Notes: a model not told the origin generated them from the sequence alone. A stretch of DNA of 64,000 nucleotides from Cymbomonas tetramitiformis (GCA_001247695.2 LGRX02034673.1:121312-185311); one strand, 5' to 3'; shown: positions 25,725-36,189, counted from the stretch's first letter. Numbers and translations are program-made.

Positions 25725-28700
25725 ATGTCTCAAAATATCACAAACAAAAGCATCCAATTTTATTTTTGCCAAAACATTAAATCACGTAAAGATAAGAGTG
25801 TTTATAAGAGTATAATGGATTATCAAGACATCGACACTTCAAAGTTTTTTCTAAGGCCATTTGTCAAAATGCAATGGGTTAACAATTTGACCGATGGTGG
25901 TGCTCAAGCTTATGTAATTTCAACTTTGAAAGAAGATGAAATTCTCATTAAGTCACTTACCAAAAAGATGGGACAAATGTGGTCCAAAATTCACAAAAAC
26001 AATATGGCAAAAATATTGACCAAACATTATGGTATCTACGAAGTAATCCAACCCGGTGTCAAACGAAAAATCTTTTTTGATATTGATGGAAGATCTGAAA
26101 TCGATTTAGAAACACTCAAAGAAATAATATTGACCAAATTTCCAAATGCCAACTTTCAAATTAGTGGGAATACATCGCCAAAAAATGGTGAACCATATTG
26201 GTCTTATCACATTACTCTTTCTAATTATTACTTTAAGAATCTTAATGCTATGGCTCCCTTAAAAACATGGGTAAAAAAGTATAAAAATGACTTTGGTATG
26301 GATGATATATATACCACAAATCGTCCCTTCAAATGTGTTAATCAAAGCAAGCCTAATGAATTGCGAACTCAAGATATCATTGAAGGAAGTCAATCGGTCA
26401 CCAAGCATTGTGTATTGATGGATTTCGATGAAGACTCAATTGATGCCGCTACTTTAGATTGGGAATTTGAGGATGTAGAACTTGATGAAAAGACTCATCA
26501 AAAAATTGACTTAAGTTCCATCACACCATGTGACTATGTGCCCCCATCCAATTTTAATTGGGATACAACAAGTTACAAACAAATATTAGGCATGATACCC
26601 AACAAACCATTTCCCGACCCAAGTGCATTAGGGCATCAATTATGTTGGCAAATTCAAATATGGGCATATCATAATGGAATTTCCAAAGATGATTATATGA
26701 AATGGGTGAAACAAGGCCGTGTAAAATGGGAAACATATATACAATCTTGGAAAAAGGCCAATAATTACAATTCTCCGGGCGACAACTTTATCAAGAACCT
26801 CTTGCTCAGATTTTATCCTAATCTATTTGATGAAAACCATTCTCATAGTGAAAAGTTCCTTAAAGGTTGCGACGTGCCAATCGACATTTTTATGAGTGAT
26901 AGATGGGTGAAGCCGATTGAAATCCATAATGCATTTGGACATGCATCCATGGTGTTCTTGACGGCATTCATGAGCGGTAATAAAACCGGTTCTACTATTG
27001 ATTATCTTAACCAGTATGAAAAGGGTAGTAGCATCATATGGTTCAGCCCAAGAATATCTTATGCACAAAATGTAGCGACGAGGTTGCAATCATTGAAATT
27101 CAAAAATTATAAGAGCTTTGATAAGAACAAACAAGATTTAATTCCAAAAACAAATAGAATTATAATGTCTATGGAATCACAATGGAAAACATTTCAACAA
27201 GAAAACCTTTTGGCCGATTTATGTGACGGTGTTGAAACTCGTAAAAGTTATGACATTGTTGTTTTGGATGAGATTGAGACTTACAAAAGTATTTTCATGA
27301 ACCACACGACACATGGGGAGCACTTACCCGCCAATTGGGATTGCTTTATGCACATCGTAAAATCTGCAAAGAAAATCATCTTTATGGATGCTTTTCCCCA
27401 TCAAGATACCATTACATGGCTTAAGAGTGTGAGAAATTCAGATCGGTTGATAACTCTTGGCCATAACCTGCCCCCAGCTCCACAACAATTAATTAATTAC
27501 GAAAACAAAAAATTTTGGGAAGCATCGTTGATTGATGCTTTGAACAATGGAGAAAACATATATTTATTTTATCCTTTCAAAACCGATTTCAAGAAAGGCA
27601 AGAGTGTTTGGTGCTATGGCATGGACACATTCAAAGATATGATTATAGCAAACACCAATCTCACTCAAAATGACATCGTTTGTTATCATGGGATGAGCGA
27701 TGACAAAACGAAGTCGACCTTATCTAATGTTGATGAGGTATGGGCATCTAAACGACTTGTGATTTCCAATGTTGCTATTACGGTGGGAGTCAATTTTGAT
27801 ACCGGCCCAAACAATCCTCCGCACTTTCATAAGAGATATGCATTTTTGGACCCTGCCATGGTGTCATACCGCGATGTCTTTCAAAATCTGTTTAGGGTGA
27901 GACAATATCATACAAATGAGCTTCACCTATACAAAACAAGTGCAACCATGAAGCAAATCATGTTTAGGCTGTCAGGTTTTGTAATTCCATATAATGCACC
28001 TGAATGTGAATTGTATCAAAAATTGGCAAACCAACAAGAGTGTGAGTATTGGGCAAGAGACGAACGAGTATATCATTGGTATCTCCGGAAATGTGGATTT
28101 GTTAATAGCGAACTCTCTCAAGGTAGTAGGGAAATGGTGTGGGCCAAATTGAATGAAAATGAGACCGCTCCTTACTTTGAGTATAATAATATTGAAGATA
28201 AAGAAATTTCGGAGATTTACGAAGACCTGAATCCAAAAGTTTGGAGCAATCAAGCGACCATGGAAGATAAACTATGCATTGCCAAATATAATTTTAGAAA
28301 TCTATTCTTAGAGTCTATTCCTCATCATTACGTCCGAGATTTGTGGAATCGAAAACTTGTAAACTTTGTTCACAGGTTTATACAATTCTTAAACGACCCA
28401 AACCACATCTTGTGGTCACTATTTAAGCAAAATGGTGCTACAGAAACATTGATGTTGCCTAACAACCCGACATGGGATGTAGACATTAAAATATTCAAAG
28501 AATTGTATAAGATCGATTTTCATGGAACCACGATGACGCCATATACAATTAGCAAGGCTCTTGATGCATTTTTCGAAACCGACTGCTATGGTCCTGAACG
28601 AGATGACAAAGGGAAAATAAAATCGATTAAGCTGCCCGGTTCTAATAAGAAGTCTTACAATTATATTCATTCAAAGAAGTGGGAGAACTTTGTTCCAGCT

Positions 28701-28760
28701 CTACAAGAGTTCTTAATCACCAGCCCCATCTTCAAAGAAAATTCATTTGAAATAGAGTAA
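25725..28760 (+). CDS. Primase - SF2 helicase fusion, 1011 aa
   Basis: An archaeo-eukaryotic primase-like domain occupies the N-terminal third, with the metal-binding FFDIDGR near residue 118 and WSYHITLS further on. It is followed by a helicase resembling herpesvirus origin-binding-type SF2 enzymes. A P-loop-like SGNKTGST lies near residue ~415, IVVLDEIET (DExx box) near ~515 and VISNVAITVGVNF with a following FRVRQ-type arginine motif near ~685-730. It would prime and unwind the PLV genome. The frame is intact. Its last 18 bases overlap the convergent cytosine methyltransferase gene. Confidence 0.8.
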   Translation: MSQNITNKSIQFYFCQNIKSRKDKSVYKSIMDYQDIDTSKFFLRPFVKMQWVNNLTDGGAQAYVISTLKEDEILIKSLTKKMGQMWSKIHKNNMAKILTKHYGIYEVIQPGVKRKIFFDIDGRSEIDLETLKEIILTKFPNANFQISGNTSPKNGEPYWSYHITLSNYYFKNLNAMAPLKTWVKKYKNDFGMDDIYTTNRPFKCVNQSKPNELRTQDIIEGSQSVTKHCVLMDFDEDSIDAATLDWEFEDVELDEKTHQKIDLSSITPCDYVPPSNFNWDTTSYKQILGMIPNKPFPDPSALGHQLCWQIQIWAYHNGISKDDYMKWVKQGRVKWETYIQSWKKANNYNSPGDNFIKNLLLRFYPNLFDENHSHSEKFLKGCDVPIDIFMSDRWVKPIEIHNAFGHASMVFLTAFMSGNKTGSTIDYLNQYEKGSSIIWFSPRISYAQNVATRLQSLKFKNYKSFDKNKQDLIPKTNRIIMSMESQWKTFQQENLLADLCDGVETRKSYDIVVLDEIETYKSIFMNHTTHGEHLPANWDCFMHIVKSAKKIIFMDAFPHQDTITWLKSVRNSDRLITLGHNLPPAPQQLINYENKKFWEASLIDALNNGENIYLFYPFKTDFKKGKSVWCYGMDTFKDMIIANTNLTQNDIVCYHGMSDDKTKSTLSNVDEVWASKRLVISNVAITVGVNFDTGPNNPPHFHKRYAFLDPAMVSYRDVFQNLFRVRQYHTNELHLYKTSATMKQIMFRLSGFVIPYNAPECELYQKLANQQECEYWARDERVYHWYLRKCGFVNSELSQGSREMVWAKLNENETAPYFEYNNIEDKEISEIYEDLNPKVWSNQATMEDKLCIAKYNFRNLFLESIPHHYVRDLWNRKLVNFVHRFIQFLNDPNHILWSLFKQNGATETLMLPNNPTWDVDIKIFKELYKIDFHGTTMTPYTISKALDAFFETDCYGPERDDKGKIKSIKLPGSNKKSYNYIHSKKWENFVPALQEFLITSPIFKENSFEIE

Positions 28761-29372
28761 TTCTACCAATAAAGTTTTAGGAATTGAGTGTAGTGTAGTA
28801 AGGGTCTTCGAAGTTCCTACATTGGAATGAGAACTTTGACTCCGTTGTGCTTGTATAAGGTGTCTACCATATGAAATCATAGATGGACATGGGGTTGTGT
28901 ATTTCTTGCACATCCTGAGCTTCAACCCGTGTCTATTAGTCCAAATGTTTGTCGCCTTGCGATACATACAACCATACATACAATAACAACATGTATGCAT
29001 GTATATGTCCAGCGGTTTCATAAAATCTCGGTGCTTTAACAGCCCTCCGTCTGAGGGATTTTCAATGTACCAATGACTTGGTCTGTAGTATTCAATAATT
29101 TCGATTGTTCTCTTGACTATTGCATCAGCCAATGCAAAGTTTCTGACCCCGACTCGTTTCGCTTTAGAATACTCGGTACAAGGAGGAGACGCCCATATGA
29201 TATCGAAATGATTTGGCGGGTATAATGTATAATCCCATATCAGAATGTCAACGTTGTGAGTAGGATTAAACCTCGGGTGAATATCAAGGGAGACAATCTC
29301 GCAATCATTGTGCAGTTCCTTAAGTACGTTGCTCACTGAGCATGTTCCACTAAACAATTCCAATAGTCTCAT
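28743..29372 (-). CDS. C5-cytosine methyltransferase-like protein, 209 aa
   Basis: Motifs visible are MRLLELFSGTCSV (SAM loop), DIIWASPPCTEYS (motif IV with the PC catalytic cysteine), YIENPSDGG (ENV-like motif) and a Cys/Tyr-rich HTCCYCMYGCMYRKATNIWTN. The length is short for a full enzyme, because the target-recognition domain is small. It is strikingly similar to the C-terminal domain of the surrounding retrotransposon (9610-10676), including WASPPC, CYCMYG and IWTN. I chose the ATG at 29372; a GTG further out lies within the palindrome. Confidence 0.85.
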   Translation of the reverse strand: MRLLELFSGTCSVSNVLKELHNDCEIVSLDIHPRFNPTHNVDILIWDYTLYPPNHFDIIWASPPCTEYSKAKRVGVRNFALADAIVKRTIEIIEYYRPSHWYIENPSDGGLLKHRDFMKPLDIYMHTCCYCMYGCMYRKATNIWTNRHGLKLRMCKKYTTPCPSMISYGRHLIQAQRSQSSHSNVGTSKTLTTLHSIPKTLLVELLYFK

Positions 29373-29385
29373 ATAATGAAGAATC

Positions 29386-29462
29386 AAAAAAGGTGGCACT
29401 TTAGGTCATATTCTCATTATCTTATATATATCCATAATATGACCTAATGTGCCACCTTTTTT
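29386..29462 (-). repeat. PLV palindrome copy 9
   Basis: It occupies most of the 135-base gap between the divergent cytosine methyltransferase (start 29372) and the plus-strand gene at 29508. Confidence 0.9.
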
Positions 29463-29477
29463 AATCCAATTATAAAC

Positions 29478-29490
29478 CACTTAAAGATAA
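29478..29490 (+). promoter_or_regulatory. ACTTAAAG promoter motif
   Basis: CACTTAAAGATAA lies 29 bases before the ATG at 29508 and just outside palindrome copy 9. Confidence 0.6.
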
Positions 29491-29507
29491 GAATTGTGTG
29501 GTATTTA

Positions 29508-29720
29508 ATGGCGACTACAACTTTTAACGATTTACCTTTTGACATTCATGAAAAAATATATGCAATGAAGCATAATATGGAATTAAGGGATGTATTGAAT
29601 GAAATGAAAGAATGGGGTCATAAAAATCGCAGGCCGCTTGATAACTCGATTCCACGTCTGCACTTATATGTCATTCATATGATTATGCAAAATAATTGCA
29701 CACGAAGATTCTTCAAATAG
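29508..29720 (+). CDS. Hypothetical protein, 70 aa
   Basis: The small helical protein (MATTTFNDLPFDIHEKIYAM to RRFFK) has an N-terminal LPFDIHEKIY, loosely like the start of an F-box helix (LPxxlxxxI). That is too little to assign. I chose the ATG at 29508 because of the promoter element at 29479. The gene is transcribed away from the cytosine methyltransferase. Confidence 0.5.
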   Translation: MATTTFNDLPFDIHEKIYAMKHNMELRDVLNEMKEWGHKNRRPLDNSIPRLHLYVIHMIMQNNCTRRFFK

Positions 29721-29787
29721 AACAAAATATTTACACACTTTAAAAGTTAAAAATTATATCGCTGACCTAAAAACAGATTCACTGAAA

Positions 29788-29874
29788 ATGTTGAAAACCC
29801 AATGCAGAAATAACAATCTGAAAGTTAGCGGTACAAAACGTGAATTAATTAATAGACTTATCAAACTTGCATAG
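29788..29874 (+). CDS. SAP-motif mini-ORF, 28 aa
   Basis: The frame MLKTQCRNNNLKVSGTKREL to IKLA fits the second half of a SAP DNA-binding motif (Lxx-NNLKVSGTKRELINRLI). The same frame is open upstream (DLKTDSLK...), which would complete the motif, but I find no ATG there. It may be a truncated gene or may use a non-ATG start. Its stop overlaps the convergent packaging-ATPase stop region. Confidence 0.35.
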   Translation: MLKTQCRNNNLKVSGTKRELINRLIKLA

Positions 29875-30793
29875 AAGACCCAGCTACCTGACTTGGAACA
29901 ATCCACTCATTGAAATTCCTTCTAAACATTGATGGATGACTTGGTTTTCGATGCAGGTCAATGAATAGGAAATCATGTGGTTTCTGAATTGCTTGATTGT
30001 ACACTAAGTTGAATTCCTCGATTGGAATTTCTCCCCCGACCTCTTCCCCTATTTTCTGAATTTCTGATAGGTTTTTATTGCGGAAACAAAGAAGATGGGT
30101 AAGATTTCCTCTAATTGATTTTAGCAAGCCTCCTGAACTGCTCGTGTAGTTTTGAGTTGCAAATAGCAATGTCACTCCCAATGCACCGTCCTTAAGCTTC
30201 CCAAGATGTCTATGTTTAATAACCATGTTGCTCAGCTTGCTTGACGGTCTCATCATGTCCGTGTCTTGGGTGTCATCAAAGAAGGCAGCAATCACTGGCC
30301 GCTTACCACCATATTTGTGCTGGGGTGGTAGAATATTTCCATTTTCGTCTCCGAACTCGAGGAGTAATTCACCGGGAATCTCATACACACTGATATTATG
30401 ATTGTTCAACATCTTCATAAGCTTCTTATACCGTTCCATCTTCTCTTGGTATTCATCATACTCTTGGGCTTCAGTATCAAGGATGCCTTCAATCTGATTT
30501 GGAACATCAACGGTAGGCTCCAACACATCATCTTGTTCGAGTGGTAGGTCTTTGTAATAATGCATATTGTTGTGATAAGTAGGTGACACCAATATAAGTC
30601 TGTCTAAAGCATTGTTTTGTTTCATCAATCGAAGTAGGTGTGTAAGACTACACGATTTTCCCGTACCACGTTTCGCACACGCTAATATGACCCCGTGCAA
30701 TTGAATAAACTCATCGGGTGTGTCAATTGGAAACGCTGAACTCTTTGGCACTTGAATATCATATGATTTATCTTTGAGTCTTTGAAACTGCAT
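29861..30793 (-). CDS. Packaging ATPase of FtsK-HerA (A32-like) type, 310 aa
   Basis: Walker A is at about residues 40-47 (ACAKRGTGKS) and Walker B near ~170 (VIAAFFDDTQD). LLFATQN near ~210 fits the sensor motif and FRNKNLSEI follows. The length and motif order match genome-packaging ATPases of PLVs, virophages and NCLDVs, which pump DNA into the procapsid. A TATAGTAT run abuts the ATG. The gene is followed upstream by the charged protein at 30797 with a 3-base gap. Confidence 0.88.
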   Translation of the reverse strand: MQFQRLKDKSYDIQVPKSSAFPIDTPDEFIQLHGVILACAKRGTGKSCSLTHLLRLMKQNNALDRLILVSPTYHNNMHYYKDLPLEQDDVLEPTVDVPNQIEGILDTEAQEYDEYQEKMERYKKLMKMLNNHNISVYEIPGELLLEFGDENGNILPPQHKYGGKRPVIAAFFDDTQDTDMMRPSSKLSNMVIKHRHLGKLKDGALGVTLLFATQNYTSSSGGLLKSIRGNLTHLLCFRNKNLSEIQKIGEEVGGEIPIEEFNLVYNQAIQKPHDFLFIDLHRKPSHPSMFRRNFNEWIVPSQVAGSSMQV

Positions 30794-30796
30794 ATA

Positions 30797-31270
30797 CTAT
30801 AACGATAGAAATAGACTTGAGTAAGCTTTGTCATATCCCGGTTCCATCTCAGCATCTCGTTTTCGAGGTGGTGGTGATTCCGATCCAACTCGGCTTTGCT
30901 TTCGCCGTGTAGATTTCCTGACAATGACCTCTGGTTCGGGTTCTGATTCAGAGCTATCAGATTCAACGATGACAACCTGCTTTTTGGGTTTCTTCTTAAG
31001 GGTTTTTGGTTTCTTGACAACAACCTGCTCGACTTCCGGTTCCGATATTGATTCTTCGGGTTGCTTTTCGGGTTCGGGAATCTTAGTCGTAGCTTTCTTA
31101 ATGGTCTCTTGGGCATCTGCAACTTTTTGAGATTCCTTAAGTTGCTCGGCCATCTTGACATCTTGTTTCTGTTTGGCCTTGGCACGACGAGTTTCGAGAG
31201 CCTTCTCCCTCATTCTCGCAAGACGCTCCAATATTGCACTATCGGTAATTTTTTCTCCCTTAGTCGGCAT
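30797..31270 (-). CDS. Highly charged Lys/Glu/Ser-rich protein, 157 aa
   Basis: The N-terminal ~80 residues are a basic coiled-coil-like region. The rest is low-complexity acidic and basic (SDSSESEPEPEV, KKPKTLKKKPKK). It is probably disordered and may be a DNA- or capsid-associated protein. It is immediately upstream of the packaging ATPase in the same direction (3-base gap) and starts 67 bases from palindrome copy 10. Confidence 0.6.
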   Translation of the reverse strand: MPTKGEKITDSAILERLARMREKALETRRAKAKQKQDVKMAEQLKESQKVADAQETIKKATTKIPEPEKQPEESISEPEVEQVVVKKPKTLKKKPKKQVVIVESDSSESEPEPEVIVRKSTRRKQSRVGSESPPPRKRDAEMEPGYDKAYSSLFLSL

Positions 31271-31336
31271 AAGTAGATATAAGATATCCTAAGAAATAAA
31301 ATTTCTGAATCTGACTTACGATTTTTCGGGGAAATC

Positions 31337-31411
31337 AAAAGGTGGCATTTTAGGTCATATTCTTATTATCTTATATATATCCATAATATGACCTAATTAG
31401 CCACCTTTTTT
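31337..31411 (-). repeat. PLV palindrome copy 10
   Basis: It lies between the divergent genes starting at 31270 (minus) and 31437 (plus), with inner block CATTTTAG. Confidence 0.9.
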
Positions 31412-31436
31412 GATTGCTAATATATATACATATTAT

Positions 31437-31889
31437 ATGTCTAGAGAAACTTGGATAGCAAAGTTAAAATCTTGTGGAGCCGAGCATAGACAAGAACACG
31501 GAATAAAAAAGAGACCTGGTAAGATGACACAAGGAGAGAAACTTAAAAGCTTACGAGGTCGTCCAGTTGTTAAAAAGACAACCAACAAAAGTAGAACAGC
31601 CTTAGACCATGGAACTCCCAGCGGTCAACCAGTTTACCAACAGCCTATTAAAGACCCTGCTCTACCCTCCAAAGCACCTCGTAGGATAACTCCTATTATG
31701 ATGGCACCGTTGGACAAAAGCAGCATTGGTACAATAACAGGTGACCCAGTATTTCAACGACCTCATGAAGAGTTCACCGGTGTTAGAACATTTCATAAAG
31801 CTATAGATACTATTGAGAAAAGAGAAAGAATGAAAAAACAAATGAGGAATCAAACAAAGACCGGTCGTGGTGATGCCACAAAAATATAA
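31437..31889 (+). CDS. Basic hypothetical protein, 150 aa
   Basis: The protein MSRETWIAKLKSCGAEHRQE to GDATKI is rich in Lys, Arg and Pro with no hydrophobic segment, and is probably disordered or nucleic-acid binding. I chose the ATG at 31437 because TAATATATATACATATT directly precedes it; the frame is open nine codons further upstream. It is 18 bases upstream of the DNA polymerase gene. A terminal-protein or core-protein role is possible but not shown. Confidence 0.6.
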   Translation: MSRETWIAKLKSCGAEHRQEHGIKKRPGKMTQGEKLKSLRGRPVVKKTTNKSRTALDHGTPSGQPVYQQPIKDPALPSKAPRRITPIMMAPLDKSSIGTITGDPVFQRPHEEFTGVRTFHKAIDTIEKRERMKKQMRNQTKTGRGDATKI

Positions 31890-31907
31890 TATATATATTA
31901 TAGGAAG

Positions 31908-34900
31908 ATGCCCCCCAAAGTCAGAAAACAGAACCTGGAGGCACGCCATAAGCTCACGGCTGCAGATTGGGAAGACTTACAAGGTCGACAACTGACGGGA
32001 GATGATAAAGCCAAAGCTATACGTGATTATAAGAAGAAGTACCGCAAATCCAAGGAGAAGGTTGAGAAAGTCACCAGACTCCAATGGAAAAAACAGGGCA
32101 AGAAACCAGCCAAGGAACAGTATAGACTTGATGAAATCGAAAAGTATACCGTCGGAGATTCCAAAAGACATATCAAGAAGTTCAACACCGATGTTGAGAA
32201 GTTGAAGGTACCATTCACAACGTTTCTACAAAGGGCAGCAGCCGATGGCAGTTCTCTGAACTATTGGTTACCTGAAAAATCAAAAGGAACTGAGCAAGTC
32301 TCAATGAGAGCGGTCTTTGAAGATGGAACTACATCAAAATGGGTCAAAGGTTCAGATCGCCAAGATGTGATGATGAAATTTGAAGAGATGTTGCAGTCGC
32401 CCAAGGGTGGAGATAGCAGCAAAAAGTCGGTTGAGGTTGCCAAAGATATTGAAGTTGAATATTACTCTTCTAAACCGCCAGAAGGTAAAGGCTCTCGATG
32501 CTTAGCTGCACCCAAAAACACGGGAGAATTGCGACTGAAGCAATGTGTCATTAAGATTGAATCCCGCAACAACTGTGGTATCAAATCTGTAGAACTGTTA
32601 CATCGAAAGCGAAAATTAGATAAGATGTTAAGTGATAATCTCGTTCAAAAGAATCAATATGAAAACAAATGGAAACAATTGAAACGCGATGCCAGCAATC
32701 ACAAGGGTAACATAACGGCAGTTTCAAATCGACTGCGTTTGGAATTGTTTGCGAAAAAAGACAATAATGACGGAATCAATGTCGAAGACTTTCCCGTGTT
32801 AGAGAAGCATTACAATAGAAATATATTTGTGTGGGGTATCACTGAACGACTCGGCGGTGAACCAATAATGTTTTACCCGCCATATTTTAACGAGCATAAT
32901 GAGTTTTCAAGCTATGGCGACAGCTTCCATATTTTATTGCATGACAACCATTACGAGCCCATTACACGTATTGACTGCTTCAGAGGAAAAACTTATCGAC
33001 CATCGTGCACCCAGTGTAAATCTCAAAAATGCATATTTGCTAACAAGGAAACACGTATGACACAAGGAAATAAACATTGGCATCATTGTGATATTTGCAA
33101 TCGGAAGTTTATGAATGAGGATTGTTACAATTTGCACAAAGAATTGGTGACGTGCAATCAGCTTCACAAATGTAAGATGTGCAATGTCAAATATAATCCT
33201 AATGAGAAACACGTGTGTGGATACAAAGCATGCCCAAACTGTAAGGTCGTTTGTAATCTATATGAACACAGATGCTACATGACACAGGTCAAACCGAAGT
33301 CCGTACTGTCACCTGAATCGATTGTGTGTTTCGATTTTGAAACTCGAAACGACAGCGGCAAGCTTGTCGTCAACCACTGCGAGAGTCAATATCATAATGG
33401 TGTATGTGTTATTCACAAGACAATACACGAGTTTCTTGAATGGGCATGTTTAGAAAAGCATTCAGGTTATACATACATTGCCCATTGCGGTTCCAAGTTC
33501 GACTTTAGATTGATAGTAGAGCATGTTATTAACGTTCAAAGAAAACCTCCCAAGGATATATTGTACACAGGGGCTGATATATTGTGTGTTAAGATTGCCA
33601 ACGTCAGGTTCATTGATTCATATATGTTCATGTCACGTCCATTGCATGCTCTACCAGAGATGTTTGGCTTTGAAAACGAAATATCAAAAGGGTATTACCC
33701 ACATCTCTTCAACACGTTGGAAAATGAGACATACATCGGTTTATATCCTGACATCAAGTATTACAATCCCGAGATACTTCAACCGGAAGCTTATCAAACA
33801 TTATACAAATGGTGGCATGAGAAAAGGAGCAAGTGTTTTATATTTGAAAATCCAAAAGAGATTGCACGATATTGCCATGACGATGTGACCATCCTACGCC
33901 GTGCAGTGTTCGCTTTCAGGGAATGTTTTCTAAAGATAACCGACAACAAATTTGACCCGTTTAGCTATCTGACGTTGGCACAACTGGCGATTAATATATG
34001 GAGAAGTGAGTGCATGCCAAAGGATTGAGTGGCTATATTGCAATCATTGGTCAAGTCGCAGAATGCATCTATCAAAGAGAATCAGTGGTTGGATTACATT
34101 GTCCACACTACGTCAGCCAAGCTCAAACGCGACTACGATGGCAAACGAAACTATAAACTCACAGATTTACAGATATATGTCGATGCTTTTGACGACACCA
34201 CCAACACGGTGTATGAGTTCCTCGGAAGCTGGTTTCATGCAGACCTGAAGAAATACCACAAAGACGATATTCAGTATCAACAAGGACGTAAATCGGGTAT
34301 GACGTTTGGTGAGGTCAATCGTCTAACAATGAAGAGACTGGATGATATCAAGGCAGCAGGATATAATCTTGAGTATATATGGGAGTCGGCATGGGATGAA
34401 ACAGTGAGTCAGCTGAAATTGTCCGAGATTGGTAAAGACTTTTTAGAGCGACAAACGTTGGCTTCTTCTATCGTGGATAGGGACGTATACCATGGAGGAA
34501 GAGTAGACCTGGGTAAGTTGTACTACGAGGTCAACCACAACGAGCACATACGATACCTCGACTATAATTCCATGTACCCAAGTGTCATGAAAACAAATGT
34601 ATTCCCCAAAGGCCATCCCGAGGTCATAAGAGACGTCCAGACACTTGACATTCATGGCTACTTCGGTTTGGTAAAATGCAAAGTCATTCCTCCAATTCAT
34701 CTTAAATTTGGCATTCTGCCACACGTGGACAATAAAACAGGCAAGTTGATATTTCCATTGTACGAGATGGTAGGTACGTGGACAACAGTAGAGCTGGAGA
34801 AGGCCATTGAAAAAGGATACACCATCAATGCAATATACGAGATAAAACATTGGAAGGAAACCACCAATGCCTTGTTCGCTGGTTACATCGACAAGTTTCT

Positions 34901-35804
34901 GAAACTAAAGACAGAAGCCTCCGGACCTCCCGACGGAGACATCGACGAGTTTATCGAGCAATTCATGTTTCACGAGAGCGTCAAGTTAGACAAGGCAAAT
35001 ATCAAACACAATCCCGGAATGAGACAGGTCTCCAAAGACATGCAGAATATACTCTACGGTAAATTGGGAGAACGTCAGAACAAATCTAAGAGCAAGGTTA
35101 TCCAAAATCCAGGTGAGTTCTACAATACCATTAGCAATAAAAGGTATGATTGTAAGTATGAGTTCGTGGGGAGCGAGGACAACGAAATGGTCTTGATGAA
35201 CTTCACTGAAAATTCAGAAATATTTTCAGACACCAGATTTTCGACCAACGAGGTTCTGGCTGCATTTATAACCAGTTACGGTAGATTAAAGCTGTATCAG
35301 TTGATAGAGGCAGCAGGCTTCTCTAATGTTCTCTACTTTGATTGTGATTCAATCATATATCGCGAGACCCCTGAGAACTATCACATATATCATGGCAATG
35401 CATATCGACAGCCATGGTTGGGTTTTTTGAAATGTGAATTGCAACATTTAGAAAGAGACCATGGCAAGTGTGTCGAGTTCTTGGCGACAGGACCAAAGTC
35501 ATACAGTCTGAAGTTTGCTGATGGTTACACCATGACAAAGATTAAGGGATTCTCCTTGAGCGTAGATAACCTGCAACATATCAATCACGATGTTATGAAA
35601 GACATGGTCGTCAACCGCAAATTAGACACGCCAGTCAAGATGAGCAATATGGTTATTAGGCATCCTGGTAAACATGAAGGTGTACGGTCCTTGAGTATGG
35701 AAACACGGGCGGAATCAAAAACATTTAATTTCGTATACGATAAGGGCGACATCAATTGGGAAACTTGGGAAGTCGTTCCCTGGTCAAAAAAGCAGGGTAA
35801 TTAA
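31908..35804 (+). pseudogene. Protein-primed-type family-B DNA polymerase, interrupted by one TGA
   Basis: Two abutting frames (31908-34028 and 34029-35804) are in the same phase, separated only by a TGA at 34026-34028. Together they span about 1300 codons. The first part has a long basic N-terminus, a Cys/His-rich zinc region (~365-450) and exonuclease motifs (CFDFETR, YIAHCGSKFDFRL, YCHDDVTILRRAV). The second has polymerase motifs A (YLDYNSMYPS), B (ILYGKLGE) and C (YFDCDSIIY). All catalytic signatures remain, so the stop is recent, recoded or an error. It replicates the PLV genome in relatives. Confidence 0.88.
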
Positions 35805-35858
35805 GTAATCTGCCGAAAAATGTAAAGGGTGTGCAGGAAAATAAGACACGGGGAAATC

Positions 35859-35931
35859 AAAAGGTGGCTAATTAGGTCATATTCTCATTATCTTATATAA
35901 ATCCATAATATGACCTAATTAGCCACCTTTT
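35859..35931 (-). repeat. PLV palindrome copy 11 (right TIR)
   Basis: Counterpart of copy 4, with both arms carrying CTAATTAG. The spacer reads TTATATAAATCC. Confidence 0.9.
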
Positions 35932-36115
35932 CAAGACTTAACACATTACCCATAATTAATCGGAGATTCGCAGTGAAGACCGGAAATATGAATTACAACA
36001 AAATCGTTTAATTTTCGTCACTTTTTTGAAAGATGAATTAGTTAAAATTTCGTTATCATTTTCAGAAAATTTTAACTAATTTTTCGGGGAACACCAGATA
36101 AATCACAACAAAATC

Positions 36116-36189
36116 AAAAGGTGGCACTTTAGGTCATATTCTCATTATCTTATATATAACCATAATATGACCTAATTAGCCACCTTTTT
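36116..36189 (-). repeat. PLV palindrome copy 12 (right TIR)
   Basis: Counterpart of copy 3 in inverse orientation. Confidence 0.9.
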
